From Blepharisma japonicum (taxonomy: Eukaryota > Ciliophora > Heterotrichea > Heterotrichida > Blepharismidae), in NCBI GenBank assembly GCA_949751835.1, contig CATKHK010000047.1:62001-126000 (forward strand): DNA of 64,000 bases, written 5' to 3'. This document shows positions 1 through 11,308 of the stretch, piece after piece. Numbering within the stretch: position 1 is the stretch's first letter; each line of letters starts with the position of its first letter. The notes beneath the pieces were generated by a model that saw only the letters and a program-made list of their open reading frames with translations, was not told where the DNA came from and did not search any database. The position numbers and the translations under genes were made by a program.

Positions 1-1128
1 AATGTCATAAGTAGTTCTGAAGTTGTCTTTCATGTCTGATATAGGCTGATAAGCTTCTTTTTGCTTGACACACGTTAAGAGATAGTGAGTGATATTTGAG
101 ATATTTTCATATGGGGTGACTTTAGCAACTGTCATATGATATTCAGTGCCGTTTATATCTGTGAATTTTTGAATATCTGTAGAACTCCCTTCAATAAAAT
201 TATTCCATTGGGTTTCTGAGATTCCTGTTTTGGATTCCTCATAAATTCTTAAAGGGTCTCCCATATTGTTTCATGAGGCCGGCTTACTAATTACAAGCCC
301 TTCATTAGAAACTAATAATATAAAACCACTGTCAAGTATTACTACACTGTTTATTTTTTCAGTTATTGTCGTTAATAAAACATCGGCGGCCACAACCCCA
401 TAAACTGCATTATCAATGACAATTGCTTGAGAAATAGTGAACATCCATTTAAGAGATTCTGCATCTTGATAAGGCTGAGTAATGGCTGCATAGCTTGAGT
501 TGTCATGGGCTTTATAGTACCATTCTCTTGTCAAAGGCGAGTAATCTGTTACATTGAATTTATGTCCAGGGTAAAAATGAAAAAGTTCGTCAGTCTCAAA
601 TCCAGCATATATTGAATCAAATATATCCCTAAACAATTTAGGATAAAGCTTGTCCATTGCAGCATCCATAGCGACTAAGCTTTCACCAGCTGTGCTTAGT
701 GAAGAGGCATATTTGGAATAAAAAACGCCTGTGTTGTAAGTTACATATTCCCCATTCTCTAAAACTTCAATTGATGAAGGGATGTTGTCATGCCATATAG
801 GAGAGCCTGGAACAATAGGTGGAGGTGAGTATTGGTTGTGGCCCAATATAAGTAGCTCAAAATCTTTGAAAATTGATATAAATTTTATATAGCCTCTAAA
901 CTCTGTTTGCACATAAGAAGCCATTTCTTGTCCCAAAATGCTTATATGATTATTCAAGGCCTTTCGCGTGAATGAATCAGATTTATTCGTCATTTTGCTT
1001 CGCAATCAGTCTAATTGGACTTGAGTTATAATAATCAGCACTCCAACAATAATCAAAGCTGTCGTGATAAAAGTAGTTTGAAGCTGCCTTCTAATAGGCC
1101 ACTTTTTATAGTCCTCTCTTATTCCCAT
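1..1128 (-). CDS. Cache-domain transmembrane receptor-like protein (partial)
   Basis: The reading frame starts at 1128 and runs off the window start, giving 376 visible codons. A membrane segment lies at about residues 19-37 (FITTALIIVGVLIII), so the following region is probably extracellular. Residues about 194-255 carry the Cache signature: YSPLTREWYYKA, then TQPYQDAESLKW, then IDNAVYGVVAADVLLTTI. That pattern is typical of dCache ligand-sensing domains. Two in-frame TGAs are read as Trp, one just after the membrane segment and one at about 268-270 before NNMGDPLRIYEE. The C-terminal part is missing, so the output domain (cyclase, kinase, channel or none) is unknown. The ATG at 1128 gives a clean N-terminus ahead of the membrane segment. 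It is divergent from the next gene, with 47 bp between start codons. Confidence 0.8.
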
Positions 1129-1175
1129 AATAATTTTTAAATCTTTTAGAATTCCCCTACGATGCAGCTATTAAA

Positions 1176-2706
1176 ATGGACTTCAATTATGAGACGAAAA
1201 TAAAAAAGCTCTCAAAGCTCCTAGCCCTTCCTGAAAAAGTTTTATTTGCAAATAAAAGCGTTAATGATTCCAAAGAGAGAAAAGAGCTCACAAATTATGT
1301 AGAAGCCATTGATAAATGCAATGAAATCGAAAAGAGAAATAAAAAATTGAGAGAAAAATTAGACAAAGTTGAAAAGAAGATTAAGGCATTGGAGGTAAAA
1401 AAAGCAGAAAATGAGGGGAATTATCAGGAAAGGATTGAGAATTTGAGCAGGTATATGAAGAGCATTGAAGGTGGATTTAACGACTCGAATTTATTAGAAA
1501 CTGAAGGGCATATATCTGATAAATTAAAAGAAGCTGAATGCATTCAAGAGATGCTAGTAAAGTCGCATAATGATGTAATTGGCAGAGCAAGAGATATTTT
1601 CAATCTAAAAACTACTATGAACAACCAATCCAGTGATATTAATTATTTATTAGAAACAAAAAGAGATGCAAAGTCTGAAGTTTATTCAGAATTCAACACA
1701 AGATTTATAGAAATTGAAAATAATAACCGATTTTTCTTAGAAAATGTTAAATGTGAGTATGAAGAAAAAATTGAGCTATTATCAAAAGATATTAATGATT
1801 TTATTATCGAGTCTAAAAGATATTTCAGGTCGAAAGAGTAAAAAATAATCAGTGAACTTGCCAAAAAAATGGAAAAAGAAAGCGTTGAGTTGTTCCTTAA
1901 TTTTCAAAATCAAGATAAACTTATTAGAGATGTAGAGAACGGAAATTTTAATGGAGGGATTAAACCAATTTTTTTATTGGAAAATGAAATACCAAAATAT
2001 CCACAAAGGGAAAAATTTCCATTGTATACTCTTATATAGATTGTTCAAAGCTCTGGCAAGCAATAAACTTTTGACTGCGAAGAGGGATAATAATTATATA
2101 CAGTTGACGAATAATTTGTTTACAAAAAAGTATATAGAAAATACCTTAGCTAAAAAGAGAAGCACAACAGCTGATAGACTTAATAGGACTGCCCCAATAA
2201 GAAGCTTATCTGTTGAAAAATGTAAAAATGATAGCATGAACAACGCCGCTTCACCTGTAAATAAAAGTTGTATAAAAGAAAATGCCTTATTATCTCCAAT
2301 CGCTGGAATAGGTAAAAGCTTGCAAGATGCAATAATTAAAAAGCAAAAAGAAATTAAAAAGATTTATTCAAACCAGGAGCAAGACCTTAAAACCTTAGAA
2401 AAACTGGGAGAAGTATTAAATCAAGTCATAAAAGAAAGGGACAATAACCGGGAACTCTATAAAAAAGAAATTAAACACAAAAATGATACTAAAATTGTAA
2501 TAGATTCTCAAAAGAGGCTCCTTGAAAATTATTTCTTTTTGACTGAGCAAGGCGGCCAACAAACATCATCTCCGAAAGTCAGATCTAGGGCATCTTCTAA
2601 GCAGAATAAAAGTATGCTAATTGATTCTAAAGATATTGTTTTTGACAAAAACCCATCGTTTATACTACAAGCAGAGCTTCCTTCAAATGATAAAAGTAAT
2701 AAATAA
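1176..2706 (+). CDS. coiled-coil protein, two short introns
   Basis: Three exons (1176-1837, 1853-2023, 2040-2706) joined across a 15-nt and a 16-nt intron encode about 499 residues. Both splice events are needed to stay open, because the unspliced frame stops inside each intron. The protein is charged and rich in Lys, Glu and Asn, with long heptad-like stretches in the first 220 residues and again around SLQDAIIKKQKEIKKIY. No catalytic domain, signal peptide or membrane segment is visible. A structural or cytoskeletal role is likely from composition only. No family is recognised. Confidence 0.8.
1838..1852 (+). other. 15-nt intron
   Basis: GTAAAAAATAATCAG. Unspliced, the frame stops at its second codon. 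Removing it joins the GA of one codon to T and restores a continuous frame. The adenosine is at position 10. Confidence 0.88.
2024..2039 (+). other. 16-nt intron
   Basis: GTATACTCTTATATAG. It ends with the in-frame TAG; removal shifts into the frame used by the third exon. The adenosine is at position 11, six from the 3' end. Confidence 0.85.
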
Positions 2707-3025
2707 AAATTTAGTTTAAAAACATTTAATTTCATAATTTTGGTCTTTTTATTGCAAATCTCTCAAAGTTCTAAAAGAAAATCTTAAAAAGTAATTTTTT
2801 ATATTATTTAGCTGGAAATTCATGAGTTCAATACTGGCTTGCAAATTTTATTCCAAATTATTAATAAAATGTCATTGCTATCACGTAAATTAAAGATAAA
2901 ATCCTGCACTTTATATGATTTCTTTTCTATTTAAATAGTTCTTTATATGAAAATTGTTGGTCATAGATTAGTTTTTCCACATCTAAATAAGCATTAGACA
3001 ATAACTTTTATTTCATACCGGAAAT
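2707..3025. other. intergenic, no feature seen
   Basis: A 319-bp A+T-rich gap between two plus-strand genes. No coding frame under the TGA-as-Trp code, no tRNA and no repeat was noticed. Confidence 0.6.
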
Positions 3026-4342
3026 ATGTATGAGAGGGAAGAAAGTCCGAACTCAAGTATGAGTTTTCAACAAAGACGCCTCTTGAGAAGCGTTTCAAAA
3101 GCAATGCTAAAGCAGTCTCTATTTGAGCTTTGGCATGAAGACTTCCGGAAAACCGATAGCTGTTTCGAGCAGCTAAAAATATCAGAAATTTCTTGCTCTT
3201 TGCTCTCAATGATAGGATTTGGCAGCTCAGCAATTATTTATGACCTTTCTTATGATGATTATACTGCTAATGAAAAATCATTTGTGATTGACTGTCTATA
3301 TTTCATATGCTCTATTAGCACGATTCTACTTCTCTTTGAGATCGCATGAAGGACAATAAAAGAGCACAGATGAGAGCAAGCAAAAGGGATTTTTACGGCG
3401 TCTGACACGATAGTCACGTCTGGTAGGATATATTGGCTTATTTTCGAAATTATGCTAAATTGTATACACCCAATATGATTTCTTGGAGATGAAACATTTA
3501 GCTATTATAATGCCAAATATAATGTGGTGATTGCGTACTCTTATAATTCTATATTCACGATTATATGTGCACTTAGGATTTATCATTTAATTAGGCTTTT
3601 TTCAGTGTTTTCGAAATATCGATCAGGTAGATCTCAACGAGTAAATCATCTGAATGGGTCATATCCAGGGATTTCTTTTACAGTAAAATCATTAATGAAC
3701 CAGTCTCCGACTTATGGATTTGTCTCAATGCTAATGATTGGGATTTTAGTATCAGGGTTCTGGATAAGGATATTAGAAAGGCCTATACAAAACGAAAGCA
3801 AATTTGAATTTTCTGACTATGGAAACTGCTTTTGGTATGTGGCTATTACAATGACGACGGTCGGGTATGGGGATATTTACCCTACAACACTTCCTGGAAG
3901 AATTGTAGGGTCTCTTTCGTGCATTTGAGGAATCCTTTCGGTATCAATGATGATCGTAACTTTGACTCAAGCGCTAGAATTCGAATCTGGCCAAGAAAAA
4001 GCGTGGATTTTACTGTCTAGATTGAATTTTAAAAAGAAATTACAAGAGCAGGCTGCAAGCGTAATTGCAAATGCATTTAGATACAAATTGTATGTAAAAA
4101 AGAGGGAAATTGAAAAAGAAATCAGAGATTTGCAGCTGGGAAAAGTCAAAAAAGAGATATATAAATTCCAAAGGTTAAGATTTCAACAAAGAGCTATGTA
4201 TGGTATAGATTCTCCAAGAGATCGCTTGGATAAAAAAATGAACCAAATCTTAAAGGAACATATAGAAATAAAAGCATATCTATTTAGCATCTGCAATATT
4301 CTAAGAAAAATTAGAGATAAAACCCAAGAATCCGAAACTTAA
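3026..4342 (+). CDS. SK-type potassium channel
   Basis: A 438-residue channel read through in-frame TGAs at 3347, 3371, 3476 and 3926 as Trp. It has six hydrophobic segments, the potassium selectivity filter TVGYGD at residues 278-283, and the final membrane segment (GILSVSMMIVTLTQAL). The helix after S6 (LLSRLNFKKKLQEQ, then SVIANAFRYKLY and a charged coiled coil) resembles the calmodulin-binding domain of small-conductance Ca2+-activated channels. S4 lacks the regular Arg repeat of voltage-gated channels, which fits the SK class. It probably conducts K+ out of the cell in response to Ca2+/calmodulin. The family is sure as a K+ channel and probable as SK. Confidence 0.88.
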
Positions 4343-4384
4343 CAATCATGTAGATTTTTTTTTATTATACTAATTGATTTAAAT

Positions 4385-4810
4385 TTAGTTAATAACAGTA
4401 TTCCCACCACTTGTCCTTCTTCTAAATAGAAGCGAAAGTGCTGGCTTGTTTATTTTTATTATACTTGGTTGTATTGAGCAGTCATCTCTTACGCTGACTG
4501 CATCTAAAGAATTATCAAAATTTTTTAGCAAGGAGTTTACTCTTTTATAGAGTTCTTTATAGCTGATTATTTTATCATCCGTGATCTTTTTAAACAGCTT
4601 AGCCGCTTCCTGGGGCTTCACTATCATTAATTCTGCATAATGCGATTTATATAAATTATTCAATTTCCGAGACTCATAATTTTCATCAATAGGTTGGCAA
4701 CTAATGGTTGTATATGAGTTCATGCATTTCTCGTCTGAGAGTCGGAAATGCTTTTTTGGCTGAGAAAGTTCAATAACTGAATTATTAGCCTCAACTGTGG
4801 TTTTGCTCAT
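4385..4810 (-). CDS. hypothetical protein, 141 aa
   Basis: An intact minus-strand frame starting MSKTTVEANN and ending at a TAA, with no in-frame TGA. It is mixed polar with a helical middle (AAKLFKKITDDKIISYKELY) and a basic C-terminus. No signal peptide, membrane segment or known motif is seen. The 42-bp gap to the convergent potassium channel gene is typical for this DNA. Confidence 0.55.
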   Translation of the reverse strand: MSKTTVEANNSVIELSQPKKHFRLSDEKCMNSYTTISCQPIDENYESRKLNNLYKSHYAELMIVKPQEAAKLFKKITDDKIISYKELYKRVNSLLKNFDNSLDAVSVRDDCSIQPSIIKINKPALSLLFRRRTSGGNTVIN

Positions 4811-5067
4811 ATTGTGATAATATTTATCAATTATATCAGTAGGACTACAATATTTTTTGAATTCAGACAGAAATATGGCGAAATTAATTTACGAGAAAAA
4901 CTATAAGAGCCTAAATATTCAAATTTCTTCGTTGTTTATTATAAATGTTTTTAAAAAGGGCATCAGAATTATTTTAATTATTTTTTTTGACTTATTCAGA
5001 ACAATTTTTCTTTTTTCTGATTATTTACCTATTAAATTTCGCATAATGCAATAAAGAACGTTATTGC

Positions 5068-5784
5068 TTATGCAACGTGGTGGCCGACTTTGCAGCCTTC
5101 AGAACATTTTTTGCATTTTAAGCAGCAGTTCATATAGGCATCCTCTCCACAGCCTCTGCAGGAATAATATTTTAGTTTCCCAGGATGGTAGCTGCAGGCC
5201 ATATCATGATTTTGGATTGGGATGAAAATACTTTTGCAGTTTTTACATTCCAGTGGTCTATATTCTTTTTCCTTGGTTTCCGTGATTTTCTTGTTGATTA
5301 TTTCGTTTTCAGTTTGCAAGGAAAATTTTTGGGCTTCAAGATCTTTAAGATGGTTGATGAGGGAAAAAATATTAGACCTCAGGCGGTCATAGGAGGAATT
5401 TTCTATAGAAATTTTGGCTTCCTCGATGTCTCCTTTTCAGTTTTCGTTTGTAATGTCTTGACTGGACTGATTTAAGCGTGCTTCCAGTTGCTCTAAATAT
5501 TGTTTTCTATTTGCTAAGTCATTTTCCATATATTTCAGCTCTTCTTCTTTCTGTGCAGTGCTTTCCTGCATTTTTTTGTTTCTCTTCGAAGTTTGTAGGA
5601 GTTTTTCCTTTAGACTTTGATTTCTATTGTTGAATTCTTCTATCTGGACTGAGCATTGTTTTAGCTGCTGGTTAAAGCCTACACTTAGCTCTTTGGCCTC
5701 AGCCTCAGTCATATAATATGTTTCGTCATCATGAGGCACAACCCTGTCTGTCTTCAAAAACTTCGAAATTGAAAAAGAAAACAT
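5068..5784 (-). CDS. coiled-coil protein with C-terminal Cys-rich domain
   Basis: A 238-residue protein read through one TGA (Trp) at about residue 116. Residues about 25-170 form a long coiled coil. The last 65 residues hold a dense metal-binding-like cluster: CKNC, then a Cys and His (MACSYHPGK), then CRGC, then CCLKCKKC, then CKVGHH. The spacing suggests two zinc sites. Comparable N-terminal coiled coil plus C-terminal Cys/His domains occur in several ciliate proteins of unknown role. Adaptor or scaffold function is inference. Confidence 0.72.
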
Positions 5785-6091
5785 ATTTTCGAAGAGTTAT
5801 GAGAAAATATGATAACATGAGCAGCTGAATGATAATTATAAGGCAAACTATTAAAGATGCAGATTTAAATCAGAATTTTGAAGAAATTATTAAGGCGCGG
5901 TTAATAGTTTAAAGAAACTCATAGATGGGGTTTTATATTTAAATAGGCATAGTTTCATATTAATTAACAATAAAATCCTCCTAGGCACATCCCAATATTT
6001 ACAATATCCTAAATTTGACTAATAATTTTCCCTATTCTCCCCAGAAAACCCTCAATAAATTCCATATATAATCTGCTATTGGAATCTGAGT
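5785..6091. other. divergent intergenic region, no feature seen
   Basis: A 307-bp A+T-rich spacer between divergent genes that should contain both promoters. No coding frame or clear element was recognised. Confidence 0.55.
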
Positions 6092-7078
6092 ATGGGAGGG
6101 ACCGGACCAAGCAAAATTGAAAAAGATTTCGAACAATGCGGTGAAGAGCTTCCAGAGCGCTATTTAGGCTTTGAAAACAAAGACAATATCTGCTACGCCA
6201 ACTCTGTGCTTCAAGCCTTATATTTTTGCCAAGATTTTCGCAAATATTTGATCAACCAAAAAATCGCATCCCGTGATACTGTGATGTCTCAGCTTCAAGA
6301 ACTGTATATCACCATGATTACTTCGAAGCGGAAAACAGGGGTTATGAGTACCAAAAACGTCATGTCGAAATGCAAAGTCCTCAACGAATTATTCGATAAC
6401 GATGACCATCATGATTCTCATGAATTTTTAATATGACTTATCAATAGACTAGACGAAGAACTGAAAGCTCAAGGCTCCCAATCTTGGGTTCAGCAGCTCT
6501 TTGAAGGGAAATTCACAACGCAGACGAAATGCCTTTGCTGCCAAAATGTTACACATAGAGATGAAGTTTTTATGGATCTGAGTCTTGATGTCAAACAAAA
6601 TTGCTCAATTCTTTCTTCTCTGAAGCGGTATTCTGAAATAGAAACTTTAAGTGGAGCTGATAAATTTTACTGTGAAACTTGTGCATGCAAGCAGGAAGCA
6701 CAGACGAGGACTCTGATAAAAGACCCACCAAATATTTTGATTTGCCATTTAAAAAGATTTAAATATTCAGATGAACTTAGAAGATATACAAAACTATCAT
6801 ATAGAGTAGCATTCCCAAGCCAATTAAGGCTTAATAATACAGTTGATAATTGCCCAGAAAAACTTTATGAGCTATTTGCATGCATCGTGCATTTAGGCCC
6901 AGGATTTCAATATGGGCATTATATGGCAATTGTAAAGAGCCATGGGCATTGGATAAGATTTGACGATGATTACGTAGAAAAAGTTGACGAAGCCTTAATC
7001 CAACACATTTTTGGGTCATCTAAAGAAATTGGGTCAGTTCCATGTGGATATATTTTGTTTTACAGAGCCACTTTTTAA
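6092..7078 (+). CDS. ubiquitin C-terminal hydrolase, USP12/USP46-like
   Basis: A 328-residue deubiquitinase of peptidase family C19. The catalytic Cys is C34 in DNICYANS, the catalytic His is H276 in GHYMAIVK, and the acidic residue lies in FDDDYV around 291-293. Two CxxC pairs (CLCC and CETC) form the zinc-finger part of the fingers subdomain. The motif DPPNILICHLKRF is characteristic. The compact length and N-terminus (GSSxxE-like start, then Y-G-F-E-N) match the USP12/46 group, which in animals and fungi works with WD-repeat partners. One TGA at 6434-6436 is Trp, directly after SHEFLI. All catalytic residues are present, so it is probably active. Confidence 0.93.
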
Positions 7079-7164
7079 TAGATAATGTTATGAATGCATA
7101 ATCATAATAAAAATTAAATTGACGGAATTTCCATATATAGCGCTTATCGTTAATTTAAAATAAA

Positions 7165-7545
7165 ATGTCGATATCATTCAAAAGAAAAACTGAGCCTCTT
7201 ATCTGCGATCATTTTCCGCCTGATTTTTTTGATGGAGCAGTAATTAAGAAAAAATTTATCAAGAGACCCTTGTCTCACTTTAGGAATAATTCTCAAATGG
7301 ATACACAAAAGACACCTGAATGGCCTGCACATAAAAGACATAATACAACAACAAAAGGCTCTATCCCTGTCATAAATTGTACTGAAAATAAAGAAAATGT
7401 CCCAATCCTGCATGCAAAATTTTTGAATCCGAATTTGATGGGACAATTGAAAAAAATGACAAACATTAGTGCTTTAGATATAAACAAGAATTTTTCAAAA
7501 ACAAAAGTATTAAAAGACCGTGACACAAATATCTTTAAATTATAG
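7165..7545 (+). CDS. hypothetical protein, 126 aa
   Basis: An intact frame that is basic and polar, starting MSISFKRKTEPL. It contains the short run NCTENKENVP. The KEN tripeptide could be an APC/C degron, as in some cell-cycle proteins, but this is chance-prone. No domain is recognised. It follows the deubiquitinase on the same strand after 86 bp. Confidence 0.5.
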   Translation: MSISFKRKTEPLICDHFPPDFFDGAVIKKKFIKRPLSHFRNNSQMDTQKTPEWPAHKRHNTTTKGSIPVINCTENKENVPILHAKFLNPNLMGQLKKMTNISALDINKNFSKTKVLKDRDTNIFKL

Positions 7546-7829
7546 TTTTTGTATCAATTTTAAATCTTTCAGTAAATTGTTTAAATATATTTTGGCTTAT
7601 ATATATTATAATTTGAAATGATTTTTATTCCTAATTAATCTCAGTGAATAAGAATTTTAAGACATTTTTCATTAGTTTATAACTTGGGTTATATTTTTTG
7701 CCCAAGTTTTATTTATCTTAATACAATTTTTGATTAATTTTTTATGAGAATGCAATTTTCACTTAAATCAAGTTTATTTGAATAACAAATCCATAATTAT
7801 GACAACCCTTCACCATTTATCAATAATAA

Positions 7830-8129
7830 ATGAATTTCAAGCTTCCATTACCTAGAGCGATTCCTGGCTTGTCTTGGGGTACCCACAAACTTTTCTTTCT
7901 TTCTTGGATCTACACTGGAGTTGGATTATTAGCATGGTATAAGATTACAAGTGCTCAAAAGAAAAAAGCAGAGGAAGATTATGTAGCTTTTTATCGCTAC
8001 AGCGGTCATTATAAGCATCCTTGGGAGAAGAAGGACCAAAAATATAATGATCCTAATGCTATTGAAGTTACTAAAGGGAAAGACTACGTGAAGATGGTTG
8101 CTAAGCCTCAGGGAAATCTTCTTTATTAA
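7830..8129 (+). CDS. small single-TM protein, possibly mitochondrial
   Basis: A 99-residue protein with one hydrophobic segment at about residues 20-38 (LFFLSWIYTGVGLLAWY) followed by a charged helix (SAQKKKAEEDYVAFYRY) and a soluble tail. The start ATG sits in AATAATAAATG. The LP-R-xPGLS start, one membrane helix and charged helix are weakly reminiscent of the complex I accessory subunit GRIM-19/NDUFA13 or another inner-membrane subunit. The resemblance is too weak to name it. Confidence 0.6.
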   Translation: MNFKLPLPRAIPGLSWGTHKLFFLSWIYTGVGLLAWYKITSAQKKKAEEDYVAFYRYSGHYKHPWEKKDQKYNDPNAIEVTKGKDYVKMVAKPQGNLLY

Positions 8130-8601
8130 GCTAACCACGTAGAAATAAAAATATGTTAAAAATTAAGATTAATGCAAGTTATTCTTTAGGTAAACAATCA
8201 ATTTGAATAATTTATACAATTTCTTTTCTCTTAGATTTATTATTGATGCTTTTAGGCTTTTAAGAAAATGTTTAAGAAAATTATGAATTTTCGAGATATT
8301 TTTTTTCTTAATTCAATCAGATATATTGCATTAATCTCTTAATACTTTCTTAGATGCAAAATGATGAATTTTCCTTATAAATTTATCTTTGTTACTTTAC
8401 ATTATCAGCAATCAAGCTTTAATAGTTATTATATTTTAATTTTAAGATAACTGAAACAATTATACATTCTATAATCAAAATTAAGTATATAGTAGATTAG
8501 GTTGAATTTTGTTTAATATATCTATAATGCTAGCAAATTAAGCACTTATTTCCAAAATACACAAATTTAATTCAAAAGAAATAAATAACCAGATTAAAAT
8601 A
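8130..8601. other. intergenic, no feature seen
   Basis: 472 bp, very A+T-rich, between two plus-strand genes. No coding frame, RNA gene or repeat was identified. Confidence 0.55.
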
Positions 8602-9327
8602 ATGAATTTTTCTTCGAAAATTGACAAATCAGTTTTTCAGACTTATCGTGGTCTCAGTTTATCTCAGAAAACTTTAAATGCCTCTCTTAAATACCTTAAA
8701 GGCCAAACGAGCTACGATGATTACATTACAAATATAGATGACAAAGATAAAGAAATTTTCCGTTCATTCTTAACAAACAAAAAACCCAAACACTCAAGTA
8801 AAAAAACCCTTAAAAAAAGAAAAAGAAGCTTAATTCCTTCCTTTGTGTATGACTTTTTAGATCAGCAGCAACCTATTTTACAAAAAATCAACTCTAAACC
8901 TTTTAACCAATTGGCTTGTAGACCAAAATCTTTGCCAAGATTAAAACAAGAAATAGTGAAAAATCCAGCACTAGAATCTAAAACTCCAAAACTGCCAAAG
9001 CTTTATTATGAAAGTTACAAAAATCTGCATGGGAATGGGCTGAAATTTAAAGAAAAAAACAAAGTAAATTCGAGTATCTCAAAGGCAAATATTTTCAAGC
9101 CTTACACAGTAGAAATAAGTCCTAGGTCAAAAATGACAATTTTTAGTAGTTCACCGATACCTCGCTCTCGTTCTGCATTAAAAGGACATAGTTTTTTAGG
9201 AGTGTGTGATACTTCAATATCTCCTAGAAGAAGTTTAAGCCCAGATAAACTTTTTTCAAGTATTAAGCAGATTGATAGGTCAAAACAAGTTATGAGCCGA
9301 CTTGCATCTAATGTAGCTTATTATTAA
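8602..9327 (+). CDS. hypothetical basic protein, 241 aa
   Basis: An intact frame rich in Lys, Ser and Pro, with basic clusters such as KKTLKKRKRS and short S-P motifs near the C-terminus (ISPRSK, ISPRRSLSP) that look like proline-directed phosphorylation sites. It is probably disordered. No membrane segment or domain is recognised. Confidence 0.55.
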   Translation: MNFSSKIDKSVFQTYRGLSLSQKTLNASLKYLKGQTSYDDYITNIDDKDKEIFRSFLTNKKPKHSSKKTLKKRKRSLIPSFVYDFLDQQQPILQKINSKPFNQLACRPKSLPRLKQEIVKNPALESKTPKLPKLYYESYKNLHGNGLKFKEKNKVNSSISKANIFKPYTVEISPRSKMTIFSSSPIPRSRSALKGHSFLGVCDTSISPRRSLSPDKLFSSIKQIDRSKQVMSRLASNVAYY

Positions 9328-9525
9328 GTTAATGTACTAAATATTTAATGATATCAGTTTGCTAAGCTAATAGCAAAATTTTGTTGACTAAGTTCTCACT
9401 AGCAAATCTAATGTCAGACGATCATAAACTTGACTGTTTTATCTACTCGATCAATACTTAAACTGTTCTAACGACCTTAGTTATCCTTTATTCATCTTAT
9501 AAATGAATATCCAAATTAATTAACC

Positions 9526-11308
9526 TTACAATAAATCCGTATTGATCACAATTCCCATGAACTGCTGGGGACTAATATCATTGGTTAGTGAAAAAAGAAT
9601 CCTTTCTTCAGGACTTTGTTCAAGCATAAAGCCACACTGTTCGTTTTCCTCTTCAATAATTAAATCATCAATCAGTTTTTCTTGAAGCTCAACTTTACGT
9701 TCAGACTATGTTATTATTACCAATTTCAAAAAATGCTGAATATTTTCAATCATTTTATCATTTCTCCACTGAAGAGTTTCAATAAATTGCCTTATCCTGT
9801 TTTTATTAAAATCCACATTAAAAAGAATTCTTCCAAACTCACTATCAAGCAAATTTTCGGTCACATTTGAATTTACACAGCAAATTCCTGCTTTAAACTC
9901 TTTATAACTCTCACAAAAACAGCTTTTCCAAGCTGAAATTTCCATTTCATTTCTTATTTTCTCTATTTCAATTTGTGTCCTTTTAAGAAAAACCCTTTGA
10001 ATAATATTCATGTCCTTCTCCAAGGCTTCTGAAAGTTTTTCCGCTGGCAAATGTTTAAGAGTTTTATAGTATTCTGCAGTCACAGAAACCGTTTTTTGAT
10101 GCAAGATTTCATAGATTCCATCAGTATAGAACTGAGAATGGTCAAGAAAACGCACATTCAACTCATTAACGCTATGGTCAATTAATGCTTGAACGATTTT
10201 TATTAAAAGATAACTCAACTCTTCGTCAATTTGGTCACTTCTTCACTTATTTAACAAGTCCAAAGCTGTATTAATTAATTTATCCTTTACCGTTTCAAAG
10301 ACTTTTCGTTTCCATTGAAAAACCATAGGCCTCAGCAGAGAAAAAGGAGGGAAATTTGGAGTTTTTTCATGAATTTTGTTGAAGATTTCGTTGAAGAGGA
10401 TGCAGAAGGCTTGGTATTTTTGGTTGAGTTCTTTGATTGAAGCGCTATAGGAGTTTCACTGAATTAATGGTTACTTTTGTGATATAATCATTGCAGAGGC
10501 TTAGGTCATTTTCATTTTCAAGAATTGAGGCAAGGGTAAGTTTACAGTGAAGTGATGAAGTTTTCTTAATAGCGTAATAAAGTTTGATCAGGTATGGGGA
10601 TGAATTTTTTAAAGGAAATTTCTGATTCAGCTGACAAAGGTCGTCTTCTTGATCATAAGTATCAGTTGTCGACTCTATAGACAGCCTTAGAGGGCTTGCT
10701 GTCCATAAATCAAATTTTGGATCTTTCAATGCCCACCTTGCTATAGTAAATTGGTTTTTTTCTATAGAGCCTTTAAACTAAATATCCCATACCTCATTTT
10801 CTAGCCTTTCTGACCAGTCAAAAAGCTTTGCAAGTATGTCTTCAGTCATAAAGTCATCAAAACTAGGCAAGGCTCCTGGCGATTCGTCAATTAGGTAATA
10901 TGTTAGCAATTCTTGGAAGATTGTTGGCAGACATTTGGACTCTCTTCTTAAGGTCGGAGGAGGCATCTGAGGCTCCCTCAATATACTTAAAAATTCTTTA
11001 ACCAAATTATTGGTGTCTGAAGGCTCCAGAACAGAATGATCTGTTGGCCAATATTTTTTAGATTCAATGAGTCCTCTCAGCAGCTCTTTCCATTCTGCAC
11101 ACGACGAAGACTTTTGCGAATTCTGAGTGCCTAGCAAAGGTTCGCCAAATAGCTCAAGATTTCCTATGCCGATTCTCAGTGCTTCTCGACGCCATAAAAA
11201 TGTGTTATTGCAAAGGGCTTGAAAATGTTTGTTAAGACAGGTACATGCCAACAATTCTTGATAGGTTAGATAGGATAGAATATGAGAAAGAATATTTGAT
11301 GATTGCAT
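9526..11308 (-). CDS. F-box protein, three short introns
   Basis: Four exons joined across introns at 10778-10792, 10459-10474 and 9706-9720 encode about 578 residues. The N-terminus is an F-box: NILSHILSYLTYQELL, then CTCLNKHFQ, then a Trp in NNTFLWRREALR. The F-box binds Skp1, so this is probably a substrate receptor of an SCF ubiquitin ligase. The rest is helical with no recognised substrate domain. TGA is Trp at the third exon junction (TKWNSYS) and in LLNKWRSDQ. Unspliced, the frame ends at a TAG inside each intron. The final exon runs to TAA at 9526. Confidence 0.82.
9706..9720 (-). other. 15-nt intron
   Basis: On the minus strand GTAATAATAACATAG. It ends with the frame's TAG; removal continues the F-box gene for about 60 more codons to TAA. 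Confidence 0.85.
10459..10474 (-). other. 16-nt intron
   Basis: On the minus strand GTAACCATTAATTCAG. Removal changes frame and puts a TGA (Trp) at the junction, opening a long downstream frame. The alternative GTGAAACTCCTATAG (15 nt) gives the wrong frame. Confidence 0.83.
10778..10792 (-). other. 15-nt intron
   Basis: On the minus strand GTATGGGATATTTAG, ending with the frame's TAG. Its removal joins the F-box exon to the second exon in frame. Confidence 0.87.

Noticed and set aside
4857-5054. 65-codon plus-strand ORF
   Set aside because: Phe/Ile-rich low complexity in A+T-rich spacer; no support beyond chance.
9682-9870. plus-strand ORF opposite the F-box gene
   Set aside because: It lies antisense to well-supported exons of the F-box gene.
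10446-10460. GTGAAACTCCTATAG as a 15-nt intron in the F-box gene
   Set aside because: It gives a frame with poor protein; the 16-nt GTAACCATTAATTCAG leads into the long open frame.
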